Source: Flavobacterium covae
Lineage (GTDB): Bacteria > Bacteroidota > Bacteroidia > Flavobacteriales > Flavobacteriaceae
Assembly: GCA_019565575.1 (NCBI GenBank)
Contig: CP067379.1
Coordinates: 992,001 to 1,056,000, forward strand
Direction of reading: 5' to 3'
DNA length: 64,000 nucleotides
Within the stretch, counting starts at the first letter, position 1; the number at the start of each line of letters is the position of its first letter. Below the pieces are notes generated by a model. The model had not been told where the DNA came from. It did not search any database and saw nothing but the letters and a program-made list of their open reading frames with translations. A program made the translations under genes and the position numbers. Below, piece after piece: positions 48,669 through 57,572 of this stretch.

Positions 48669-49613
48669 TAAAAACACAGATTTATAATGAAAAAAGGCAT
48701 ATCCGCAATATCAGGAGTAACCTCGCCGACAGTAGGCGAAAAATACACCTATCACATATCCGAATGGTACCCTAATACCCCGATATCCGAAAGAGAACAA
48801 GCAAAGGTTACCTGGGAACTATTCAAAAAAAGAAGCGATGGTAGATTTACCACCACCCATATTAAGAAAAAAGGAGACAGCAGTTTTACCTTTGGCGAAT
48901 CCTCAGCAGGAGAGACCTACCGATTAGAAGGATATTTATACCAACCCGAAGGAGGCGGATTAATCATAACCCCCAAAGCCAGTAAAATCCCGAAAATCTG
49001 CAAAGTAGACCTAAACTACGTAGACGATAGCAAAGGCAGCGTTTTTAGTTTTACAGAAAAACTACGAGCTAAAGCCCATTGCATAAATATGTTTAACAAA
49101 GAAGTCCTATTTACCTTATGGGAAGACGATGCAAAAGGCAGCGGACACAATACAACCAACCAACTCATTGATACCAAAAAAGCAAAAGTAGACCTATACG
49201 GAGATGCAGAAGTAGACTTTATGCTAACCAAAGCATTAATGAAAAAAGCCATGGAAGGCGAGACAGACATACGAGAACTAGAATTTTATGTAACAGTAGA
49301 ATATTACAAAACCAAAAAACACACAACCTCAAACGTAGAAGTAAAAAATCCATCCCCCACAGAAAATAAAAAACCATCACAACCCACGGCAATTAAAAAA
49401 GCCAAAGGTTCTCCGGCAGAGCACAAACCAAGGAGTAAAAAAGAAGAGAAAGGAGTATTTGGAAGCATTTCAGAAACCATAGACGAAATATGGGATTGGG
49501 CAGAAACCCAAGGAATCGCTCAAAGAGACAAACCCCACACCATTGAAATCCCCGAAGGAAAAAGCCCCGCTGTTATAGGAAAAATGAAGGTGGAGAAAAA
49601 AGAGGAAAAGAAA
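48433..49613 (+). repeat. Long direct repeat, copy 2 (PAAR end plus effector trunk)
   Basis: Second copy of 41345-42522, offset 7,088 to 7,090 bases. The two-base drift comes from one extra A in each of two A runs (48688-48693 and about 48824-48830). These differences decide whether the trunk frame is open. Confidence 0.95.
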
Positions 49614-50954
49614 GCAGTAGGTAAATGCCCTAATTGTGATAAGGACATAACCGTAGCTGAACTTAGACAAATATTTTCACAAGCGGATCAAATAACCTTG
49701 ACTAAAGTAGCAGCAACCTATAATAAGTATATGAAAGAGCTTGGTATGAACACTTGCTGGAACAAAGCTCATTTCTTTGCTCAAGCACGTATAGAATCTG
49801 GCCCTAGCTTACATGTAAGTGGAGGCGAAAATTTCAACTATTACTGGAAAGCCTTAATTACCACATTTGGAGTATTTCAGACAGCAGAAGGTAAAGAAAA
49901 AGCAAAACTTTGGGGTAGAGCGATTAAAGATAGAACAGATCCAAAATGTGTAGATGTATCACAAGAAAATCAAAGAAAAATTGCCAATTATGCCTATTCA
50001 CCACCAGCAGAAAAAGCTAAAGATCTTGAAAATACACAACCTAATGACGGATGGAATTTTAGAGGTAAGGGACTGTTGCAACTTACAGGTAGAAACGCAT
50101 ATACCTATGCTAATACTTATACCAAAAAAGAAGGAGCCGACATTATTGCAAATCCAGATTTGGTAATAAGTGATGTTTCAATAGCTGTTTTATCCTCGAT
50201 GGCATTTTGGAAATGGAAAAAAATAGACCAGTTAACAAAAGGAAATAATAGTACAAAAAAGATTTGTGTAAAAGTCGGTAAAGATATTGATGGAAATCAT
50301 TCAAAAAAGCAAAAAGTATTTATTGAATCAACATCTAAAGTATTCAAGACTAATCAATGCAAGTTAACAAATGAATCCACAGCAAATAAGCAAAATAAGA
50401 AAGCACCTTGGATGCCTTATGCAATAGGAGAAATAGGACAAAAAGCAATATTAGGCGATACGAATAACCCTAGAATCTCAGAATATTTTGATGCATCAAT
50501 GAATGGAAAAGGAAATAATGAATCAACAAATTGGTGTGGAGCATTTGCCAGTTGGTGTTTTTCCCAAGCTGGCTATACACCTCCTGCATTATCGTGCAGA
50601 GCTGCTATGTGGCAATTTTGGAAACAAGACAGACCTATTTATGGTTCTGCAGCTGTAATTGACTGGGATAGTAATCAATTAGCAAAACAGGGAGGAAAAG
50701 ATGGAGCTGTTGGTGGTGATGGACACATTACTTTTGTAGTTGGAAAAAGTGCAGATGGCAAATATTATTACTGCGTTGGAGGTAATCAAGGAGGAACTAA
50801 AGGTGCTAGAACAGTAAAAATCTCAAAATATTCAAAAAACGATATTGATTGGTTTGTAATTCCACCCAATTATAACCCCACAGATGAAGAATATGATTTA
50901 AAAATAATGACAAGTGAATCAGATGTAGATTCTGCAAACAACACTAGAAGTTAA
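48687..50954 (+). CDS. Effector 3: intact trunk with GH19 lysozyme/chitinase-like and CHAP amidase domains
   Basis: A 755-residue open frame with ATG 48687. Trunk at about 1-305 (Ig-like beta region, then the KGSPAEHKPRSK tail). GH19-type domain at about 310-555: AHFFAQARIESG (catalytic Glu) and NFRGKGLLQLTGRNAY. CHAP/amidase domain at about 575-740: NWCGAFASWCFSQAGY (catalytic Cys), GGDGHITFVVGKS (His) and CVGGNQGGTKG. It is the only complete trunk-toxin gene in the array. It lacks its own PAAR, so it presumably uses the one at 40796 or another. Predicted activity: cutting glycan strands and peptide stems in the periplasm of target cells. An immunity lipoprotein follows after 18 bases. Confidence 0.8.
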   Translation: MKKGISAISGVTSPTVGEKYTYHISEWYPNTPISEREQAKVTWELFKKRSDGRFTTTHIKKKGDSSFTFGESSAGETYRLEGYLYQPEGGGLIITPKASKIPKICKVDLNYVDDSKGSVFSFTEKLRAKAHCINMFNKEVLFTLWEDDAKGSGHNTTNQLIDTKKAKVDLYGDAEVDFMLTKALMKKAMEGETDIRELEFYVTVEYYKTKKHTTSNVEVKNPSPTENKKPSQPTAIKKAKGSPAEHKPRSKKEEKGVFGSISETIDEIWDWAETQGIAQRDKPHTIEIPEGKSPAVIGKMKVEKKEEKKAVGKCPNCDKDITVAELRQIFSQADQITLTKVAATYNKYMKELGMNTCWNKAHFFAQARIESGPSLHVSGGENFNYYWKALITTFGVFQTAEGKEKAKLWGRAIKDRTDPKCVDVSQENQRKIANYAYSPPAEKAKDLENTQPNDGWNFRGKGLLQLTGRNAYTYANTYTKKEGADIIANPDLVISDVSIAVLSSMAFWKWKKIDQLTKGNNSTKKICVKVGKDIDGNHSKKQKVFIESTSKVFKTNQCKLTNESTANKQNKKAPWMPYAIGEIGQKAILGDTNNPRISEYFDASMNGKGNNESTNWCGAFASWCFSQAGYTPPALSCRAAMWQFWKQDRPIYGSAAVIDWDSNQLAKQGGKDGAVGGDGHITFVVGKSADGKYYYCVGGNQGGTKGARTVKISKYSKNDIDWFVIPPNYNPTDEEYDLKIMTSESDVDSANNTRS

Positions 50955-50972
50955 CAATATATACAAAATGAT

Positions 50973-52205
50973 ATGAAAAAAATTAAGTTAATAATTGGAA
51001 TTCTATTTTTCTTCCTAATTGCTTGTAAAGAAGAAAACGGGAAAAATTCAAAAAAAGAAGATATGAAAGCAAATGGACAAATCGAAGAATTACTAAACAA
51101 ACAATTAAAAGCAGGCTACGGAGCAGAAAGAAGCGAAACCGATTTCAACAACTATACCTTTCAAGAAACTGATTTAACTATTTCAAACGAAATCATAAAA
51201 GATTATTTGACAAAAAATGGTTTTATTCAAGTTGAAAACAATGTATTTGCTGAAAAAAATAAAAATGTATTCAATAGAACATTAGATTACAATTCTGACA
51301 AAACAAATGTTATTCTGAATTTTAGCAATCCTTGTAATAGAAATCTAATCTTCAATAAAAATGAAGGAGATGAATTAAATGATTACTGCATTTATATTTC
51401 AAAAAACCAAAACTTTATATCAGAATTATTCTCAATCCCTGAAATTCTTGATTATCAAAAAACATATCCTGAAAGTGCAAAGTTTGAGTCTTCTTTAGCA
51501 AGCGAGTCAAATGGAATAAAAATATATAAATGGAGTGAAAAACAAGGCTTAGTAAATTTAAGAGAGCAAAATCTAAAGAAGATACTAAATAGAAATAAAT
51601 TTTTATTCAATGCCAGCGAAGAGGCTGTTGACTGGTTAATTGATAATGATTTTATCTTTCTAAAAAAATTATTACTTACCTATGGTTTTGATAAAAATGA
51701 TAAGATTAATAAAAAAATTCTAACACAAACATTTAATGAATTAGAAAATCTAACTCCTATTCAAACAGATAAAATAGGAGAATTATTCTTCAAAAAAGAT
51801 TGTGATGGAAAATTACAAATTAGAAAAAACCTCCTAAATTATGTAGAGAAAACAACAAGCAAGGACAATAATAAACTATTGTATTCACTAATTGATTATG
51901 TTTATATTGTTTTTGATGGTGATATTAATAAGGTTTACAACAATGATCCTTCAAAAGAATTTAATGATGAAGAAAAAGCACATATATTATCCATAATTGG
52001 TGATATGGATATTCGTTTAACAAGCAAATTCAAAAGTTTAAATCCAAGTGTATGGAGTAATGAAGGAAGTCTTATATACAATACATTCAATTCCAAACCT
52101 AAAATTCTAAAAATTATAGAAGCAAAAAAATTCTTTGGCATTCCTAACTTAAAAGAAAAAATAAGTACAATAACAAATGAAATCGAGGCAACATCAGATA
52201 GATAA
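50973..52205 (+). CDS. Predicted immunity lipoprotein 3
   Basis: A 410-residue intact protein with lipoprotein signal MKKIKLIIGILFFFLIAC. The body is helical and acidic. It is a paralog of the 46618 protein (shared LLNKQLK, RTLDYNSDK, CNRNLIF and PEILDY segments). Each of the two follows an effector whose last domain is a CHAP-type amidase, which is the best evidence that this family neutralises that domain. It lies 18 bases behind effector 3 and is probably co-transcribed with it. Lipid-anchored periplasmic location is expected. Confidence 0.7.
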   Translation: MKKIKLIIGILFFFLIACKEENGKNSKKEDMKANGQIEELLNKQLKAGYGAERSETDFNNYTFQETDLTISNEIIKDYLTKNGFIQVENNVFAEKNKNVFNRTLDYNSDKTNVILNFSNPCNRNLIFNKNEGDELNDYCIYISKNQNFISELFSIPEILDYQKTYPESAKFESSLASESNGIKIYKWSEKQGLVNLREQNLKKILNRNKFLFNASEEAVDWLIDNDFIFLKKLLLTYGFDKNDKINKKILTQTFNELENLTPIQTDKIGELFFKKDCDGKLQIRKNLLNYVEKTTSKDNNKLLYSLIDYVYIVFDGDINKVYNNDPSKEFNDEEKAHILSIIGDMDIRLTSKFKSLNPSVWSNEGSLIYNTFNSKPKILKIIEAKKFFGIPNLKEKISTITNEIEATSDR

Positions 52206-52240
52206 ACCTTTAAAAAAGTTGGCTTTTTTTATTTGAAAAG

Positions 52241-52602
52241 GTTCATATTGGTGAATCAAGTTATGGAAATTATGGTCTAATAAAAGTAAGCGGAATAAGT
52301 GGTGATGCTTTAAAAGCTACTAATAAAGGTAGAGCTGGAATCGCAATACATTGCGGTCATACAGTTGGGAATAGTAAAAAGAATATAATGACAATGGAGC
52401 ATTAATGGTTACTTATGGTTGTGTAAGAGTTTATAATAAAGATATGAAAGAATTAGTACAAAATTATAAGAGTAAGAGTTCTAAAAAAATATATGTTTAT
52501 GTAGAAGAAACAAATGATATAGAAAAAGCTTATGAAAAATATGGTATGACTTCTGATTCTAAAGACTATTTAAGAACCTATTCCAAGAAAGCAAAACAAT
52601 AA
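52241..52602 (+). pseudogene. Orphan toxin cassette 4: YkuD/L,D-transpeptidase-like fragment without trunk
   Basis: Two overlapping frames joined by a shift near 52383. The first reads VHIGESSYGNYG ... AGIAIHCGHTVGNSKK; the second reads DNGALMVTYGCVRVYNKDM. The spaced His and the GCVRV cysteine fit the YkuD-type active site (H...GCxR), as in cell-wall-modifying L,D-transpeptidase-like toxins. There is no start codon in a good position and no trunk sequence, so it is a displaced toxin end. It is followed 12 bases later by an immunity lipoprotein. Function and family are tentative. Confidence 0.55.
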
Positions 52603-52614
52603 TTAAAAAAAAAT

Positions 52615-53787
52615 ATGAAAAAAATACTATTTCTAAGTCTTATAATAATGTCAATAATAGGCTGTAAGGATAACAATTTAAGTAAAAAAAACTCTGAGAC
52701 AAATTCAAATAATATGAATAAAAAATACGAAGATACTCTTTATAATAATTATGCTCCATTGATGGTAAAATTTCTTAAGGATGAAAATTTTAAAACTTTA
52801 GATAATATTGAGTTTAAAAAAAGAATACAAGAGTTATTTGGTGTAGATATTGATGAATCGGAGTATGATGATGTTAATCCAAGATTAAAAGGAGCAGAAA
52901 CAAATATTCACAATATCTATAGTATTATGAGAAAAGATAATTTTATAGATTTTTACATTTTAGATAGGGGTAAAATTGATGGCGCAGGTGATCCACTTAA
53001 ATCAATGCTTACTGATGAAAGAAGTAATGAAGATAATTTTATTCTGTATAATAAACTTTTATTAAATGATGACATTTCTGTATTAAGCTACATTTTAAAT
53101 GACAAAACTTCACTAGAAGATATCTATGTCTATTTTAATTATGAAAAAAATGAATCTATTAAAAATAAATTAATTTCAACTCTAAAAGACATAGATGATT
53201 ATCCTGTTGAATTTAAAAATTCATTAATATGGTATAATGACATAAATAAAAATGAAAATATAAGAAAAAATACACTTGTAGAAATAGGCAAAAAGAAACC
53301 AGACTTTTTATTTGACTTAACTAGTTATGTAATTTCAAATAGAGAAACAATCAAAAAGCCATTTAACGCATATACTGACAAAGCCATAGCAACTTTAATA
53401 AGTATTCAATTAGATTTATCTACTGGAGATTTTGTGTCAGGGAATAAAGGATATGCACTTTTAAACAATATGTTTGTTCAAAATCCATCTATGAAAGAAA
53501 TTTTAAAAAAACAGTCATATTTTGACTTTGAAAATGTAAAGAAAGCCAGTGAACACTTTGAAATGAATAATGGTGAGGAAAACACCGATGAATTGTATTT
53601 AATTAATGACAAAGATGGTTACACTAATTTAAGAAAAGGTAAAAATGCAAATTCAGAAATAATCACAAAACTTAATAATGGTAGCGAGTTATATGTTTTA
53701 GACAAAAGCGACAAAGATTGGTGGTTGGTTGTTACACCAATAGGTGAACAAGGTTATGTACACAAATCAAGAATTGTATCAAAATAA
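52615..53787 (+). CDS. Predicted immunity lipoprotein 4 with C-terminal SH3b domain
   Basis: A 390-residue intact protein with lipoprotein signal MKKILFLSLIIMSIIGC. The N-terminal 310 residues are not recognised. The C-terminus is a bacterial SH3 domain (DKDGYTNLRKGKNANSEII ... EQGYVHKSRIVSK) like that of the 43838 protein. Both SH3b-type immunity proteins follow toxins with a GCVxIR/GCVRV-type motif, while the other immunity family follows CHAP amidases. The last 12 codons and terminator are identical to those of the 43838 gene, which marks a recombination tract. Confidence 0.65.
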   Translation: MKKILFLSLIIMSIIGCKDNNLSKKNSETNSNNMNKKYEDTLYNNYAPLMVKFLKDENFKTLDNIEFKKRIQELFGVDIDESEYDDVNPRLKGAETNIHNIYSIMRKDNFIDFYILDRGKIDGAGDPLKSMLTDERSNEDNFILYNKLLLNDDISVLSYILNDKTSLEDIYVYFNYEKNESIKNKLISTLKDIDDYPVEFKNSLIWYNDINKNENIRKNTLVEIGKKKPDFLFDLTSYVISNRETIKKPFNAYTDKAIATLISIQLDLSTGDFVSGNKGYALLNNMFVQNPSMKEILKKQSYFDFENVKKASEHFEMNNGEENTDELYLINDKDGYTNLRKGKNANSEIITKLNNGSELYVLDKSDKDWWLVVTPIGEQGYVHKSRIVSK

Positions 53788-54130
53788 GTTAGAGGCTATC
53801 CTAAAATTATTGGATAGCCTCTTGTAACATTTTCCTTGCCCCACAGGTATATAACCTTAAAAAGAAGACAAGGATTTGTACAGAAAAAGGAGCGATATTA
53901 CAAAACCAACACACACAACCTCAAACATAGAAAAAAAAGTAAAGATTTTCCGGCAGAGCACAACCCAAGGAGTAAAAAAGAAGAGAAAGGAGTATTTGGA
54001 AGCATTTCAGAAACCATAGACGAAATATGGGATTGGGCAGAAACCCAAGGAACCGCTCAAAGAGACAAACCCCACACCATTGAAATCCCCGAAGGAAAAA
54101 GCCCCGCTGTTATAGGAAAAACGAAGGTGG
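53751..54130 (+). repeat. Direct repeat, copy 2 (immunity 3' end, terminator, cassette entry, trunk tail)
   Basis: Second copy of 44895-45290, with an initial offset of 8,856 bases. Identity is highest over the gene end and terminator and falls slightly in the trunk tail. Confidence 0.9.
53791..53822 (+). terminator. Terminator behind immunity gene 4
   Basis: The same 11-bp stem as at 44935-44966 (AGAGGCTATCC/GGATAGCCTCT), part of the repeated tract. Confidence 0.75.
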
Positions 54131-55606
54131 AATATCCGAAAAACAATACAAAAACCCATTGTATTTGTAAACAGTATGATTTGATATGGGGTAATAAAGT
54201 AAGTTGTGATTTTAGAAAGAAAGTTGTTCAAATTTGTGCAGAATTATGGGGAGAAAGTAAGAAAATTGAAATGGCTAATGGGTTAATGGCGGTGATGAGA
54301 GTTGAAACAAGAGAAACATTTAAAGCAAATCAACTTGAAGGTTATAAATCATTAATTCCCAAAGAAGATATGGAGATTAAACATTTCCGAAAAAAATGGT
54401 AAAAGAAAATCTTCAAGAGCAGTTGGATTAATACAATTTACACAAGATGCTTTAGTGGCTTTAGGTGAATATAAAAGCAATAAAAGTTTATCAGTTGAAG
54501 AACGTTTTGATGAATTAAATCGTGTTAAACTCAAATTTGCAAAAATGTCTGAATTAGTTCAGCTTGACTATGTAAAGAAATATTTTGAACTTGGAGATGC
54601 GCATAAAAATTCAAATCAGCGGAAGATATATACTTACACGTTTTTGCTCCTAAAGGAGTAGCAAAAGGAGATGATTTTATTCTTTATAGAGAAGGAACAG
54701 ATGAATATGAATCAAATATAAGTATTGATACCGAAAATAATAGTGATGGTAAAATACAAAGAAAGGAAATTTTAGGTAGATATAAATCCAGTTATAGTTT
54801 AGGACAGTCAAACAAAGAAAATAATTTTACTTGTATATCAACTCCAACAATTAAAACTGACTCTAAAGGTATTACAACCTATCATATTTTTAAAGAAGGA
54901 AGGATAGAAAAGCAAATACCCAAGCAAATAAAATCTGGTTATGAGAGAAAATATAGATACGTTTACCATGATGAGGACGGAACAGAGCATGAAATCTGCA
55001 TTTTTGATTTTATTACTGCTGGAGTTTGGGAAAAAGGAAAAAAAACTAAAACCAAAACTGGAGTATGGGAGAAAAGAATTGCTGAGGGTAAAACAAGATA
55101 TTTCAAAAAAGGAAACGGTACAGTTGAATTACTAAAAATGAAATTACCGCTAAATTACACAGAAGGAAAGGTAAAAATTAAACTAGCTGACAATACTACA
55201 AGAGAATATGTAAATCCTAAAGTTTTTGCATCCATTATAGGAGCATTAGCTGAGTGTGCATTTGATGATGTACAAATGAATGGATTTACAACTTCAGATG
55301 GTACTGGAGCACCAAGTGTATCCCATATAAATGGTACAGCTGGAGACTTCCAGGTATTTAAGAAAAGACAAAAAACTTATTGGCTTAGAAATTAACAATA
55401 ACCCAACGGAATTAGATGTCACAAGACAAGAAAAATTTATTGAAGCATTAGTAAAGTTTGGTTATTCTACTTTCTTAAGTTATAATATAACCCTAGATGG
55501 CAAAAATTTCATTCTTAAAAAATGTACTCCATTAGAAGGTCATCATAATCATATACATTTAAATAAAGCAGGTTATAATCCTAAATATAAAGAAACAAAA
55601 GAATAA
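53836..55606 (+). pseudogene. Orphan toxin cassette 5: trunk tail, lysozyme-like domain and M15-like peptidase (frameshifts)
   Basis: TTG 53836 opens a frame with only the trunk tail (to about 54130). Shifts near 54360, 54615 and 55365 separate the parts of one toxin. The first domain is lysozyme-like (NGLMAVMRVETRETF, Glu in VET; VGLIQFTQDAL; YVKKYFE). A middle part reads FKEGRIEKQIPK. The last domain has the zinc-site pattern of M15-type D,D-peptidases, SHINGTAGDF (His, Asp) and EGHHNHIHLN (His). The predicted targets are the glycan strand and the stem peptide of peptidoglycan. Without an N-terminal trunk it is probably a silent cassette. Three small genes follow closely. Confidence 0.65.
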
Positions 55607-55610
55607 AACT

Positions 55611-56312
55611 ATGAAAAGTAAAAAAATAATTAGTGTAATTATACTAACAATGATATTTTCTTGCAAAGAAAATAATGAAAAAGTCAGTACAGTAAAACTC
55701 AAAACAGATTCAATAAAGTCAATAAATACAGAAGTAAAAGATAACCAAAAAAATCCAGTCATTAAAGATAAACTGTTATATTCAAATAATAATATTGAAG
55801 TTTATCAAGAAAACACAACTAGAGGAGATGGGGTAGTAGAACTGTCTTTTGAAAACGAACTGAAAATATATAATTTGGACAAAACTTTATTTGGTACTAT
55901 TTTAAACCAAGATGATTTAGGATATGATTTTAAACTTCCAAGAAAAATTGTTGCTAGATATATAGTTCCTGATTTTGATCAATTTGAATTTGATGCAGAA
56001 AACCCTGACAAGACAGACGATTTCATAACTATTTTTATAAATAAAGAACCTAAAAATATAAAAAAAGCAGATATTGATTATGGTTTTATTTCATGGAATG
56101 AATATATCATGAAATCAAATTTTAAATGTTTTGATGACAATGCAAATATTTTTAAAGTATTAAAAATAATTGATGCAAACACTGTATTAGCAAAAACAAT
56201 AAACATTGAAGATTGTGGCGGTGAAAAAATCTCTTCTAAAGATAAAATTGAAAAAGAGATAAAATGGAGAAATAATAACATTATGAATGTTGAATTTTAT
56301 AATTGTGATTAA
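55611..56312 (+). CDS. Predicted immunity lipoprotein 5a
   Basis: A 233-residue intact protein with lipoprotein-type N-terminus MKSKKIISVIILTMIFSC. The body is beta-rich with LLYSNNNIEVYQENTTRGDG, KIYNLD and KIVARYIVP. It starts 5 bases after toxin cassette 5. It is a paralog of the next gene (5b), which has LIYSDNIIESYSENKINGDG, IIYNLD and KIIARRFVP at matching positions. Immunity to the lysozyme/M15-type toxin is inferred from position and anchoring. Confidence 0.65.
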   Translation: MKSKKIISVIILTMIFSCKENNEKVSTVKLKTDSIKSINTEVKDNQKNPVIKDKLLYSNNNIEVYQENTTRGDGVVELSFENELKIYNLDKTLFGTILNQDDLGYDFKLPRKIVARYIVPDFDQFEFDAENPDKTDDFITIFINKEPKNIKKADIDYGFISWNEYIMKSNFKCFDDNANIFKVLKIIDANTVLAKTINIEDCGGEKISSKDKIEKEIKWRNNNIMNVEFYNCD

Positions 56313-56313
56313 T

Positions 56314-56904
56314 ATGAAGTTAATTTATTCAGACAACATAATTGAATCTTATTCTGAAAATAAAATTAATGGTGACGGTGTAATTGATATTTTTCTGAAT
56401 GAAAATGAACCTCTAATAATTTATAATCTTGATGGTTCAGAATATGAAATTTTTAAATTATTAGACGACAGCTATACAATGATGTATAATAATGACAAGA
56501 TAATAGCTAGGAGATTCGTGCCTAATCATGATTTTTTCTATACTCTATTTGATTGTAATCAATTTAATGAAGAGGATGAGTATATCTATATATATGTAAA
56601 TAATGAACAAAAAAAAATAAAGAAAAATCAATATGATTTTACTTTTCAACCTTGGTCAGAATTTATATCAAATGAATATATAGGTATTTTACCTAATAAT
56701 CCATTAATAGTAAAATCAGATGATAATTTTTATAAAAGCTATGACTCTATAAACGAAGCCTTTAAAGTTGAAAAAATTGAAGAAGACACTATGTGGTTAA
56801 AGAGTACTTCTACAGGTTGCTGTGGTTCCAATAAAGATCTGGAAGGATTTGTTAAATGGAAAGAGGGAAATATGCTATTAATTGACTTAAATATATTTGA
56901 CTAA
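56314..56904 (+). CDS. Predicted immunity protein 5b, paralog of 5a without signal peptide
   Basis: Start ATG 56314, two bases after the 5a stop. A 196-residue protein opening MKLIYSDNIIESYSENKING, aligned with the mature part of 5a. It has no signal peptide or lipobox, so it would remain cytoplasmic unless the real start lies elsewhere. A C-terminal GCCGSN matches the CGGE region of 5a. It probably arose by tandem duplication with loss of the export signal; whether it still protects is doubtful. Confidence 0.6.
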   Translation: MKLIYSDNIIESYSENKINGDGVIDIFLNENEPLIIYNLDGSEYEIFKLLDDSYTMMYNNDKIIARRFVPNHDFFYTLFDCNQFNEEDEYIYIYVNNEQKKIKKNQYDFTFQPWSEFISNEYIGILPNNPLIVKSDDNFYKSYDSINEAFKVEKIEEDTMWLKSTSTGCCGSNKDLEGFVKWKEGNMLLIDLNIFD

Positions 56905-56907
56905 ATT

Positions 56908-57282
56908 ATGAAATTATTATTACTAAAATTTTTATTATTATTTTCTTTCTACTTCCAACAAAACAATGTTATAACTGGTAGATATGAAATTACCACCGAA
57001 GTTAAAAGTGAACAAAAGAACATAAAACTTACTTACTACTTATCATTTAGACCTAATAAAATGATTGTTAGTATAAAATCAAAAGATGTAATGGATTATT
57101 GGTGCGAAGGAGTTTATATATTAAAAAGAGGGGCGATATATTTCAAGGCACAGGACCTTGTTCTGATGAAAACCCCCGATAATGATATTTTTATAAAAAA
57201 AGTTAGAAATAAAATTTTTATAAGATCTAAATCTTTTGTAAATAAAGATTGGTTAGAAGTTACAGAGTTCATACGAAAATAA
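56908..57282 (+). CDS. Small secreted hypothetical protein of the toxin array
   Basis: A 124-residue intact protein with a cleavable signal (MKLLLLKFLLLFSFYFQQ). The mature part is basic and beta-rich (GRYEITTEVKSEQ, YYLSFRPNKMIVSI), resembling small lipocalin- or beta-barrel-like periplasmic proteins. I recognise no family. It is the third gene behind cassette 5, separated by 3 bases from 5b, and may be an additional immunity protein. Confidence 0.55.
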   Translation: MKLLLLKFLLLFSFYFQQNNVITGRYEITTEVKSEQKNIKLTYYLSFRPNKMIVSIKSKDVMDYWCEGVYILKRGAIYFKAQDLVLMKTPDNDIFIKKVRNKIFIRSKSFVNKDWLEVTEFIRK

Positions 57283-57572
57283 ATTTTAAAAAGAAGGTTG
57301 TATAGAACTATCTTGTAAAATGAATGAAATGATGTTTTATGTAAAATAGATAATGTTTAAAATTTGTCAATATCAACACATAAAAGTAGACTAAGTTATC
57401 ATCCCCAACCTATTGAAAAAAAGGATAAGTAAGCAGTATTTGAAATTGAATAGGAACTAGATAAGTATAAACGCATGTAGCAAAGAGAATAATCTGAAGC
57501 ACGAATATGAAAAATACATTTATTGGGAAAAAGAAACAAACTTTTAAGTTTGAAAGATTTTCTTTGAGATTA
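57283..57572. other. Intergenic region, probably decayed cassette
   Basis: About 290 bases between the last small gene and the IS982 left end. A short frame at about 57507 (MKNTFIGKKKQTFKF) runs into the IS. I cannot show that it belongs to the interrupted gene on the other side. Confidence 0.4.

Noticed and set aside
41926-49670. Identical minus-strand open frames opposite both trunk copies
   Set aside because: Their identity only reflects the duplicated trunk DNA; the coding strand is the plus strand.
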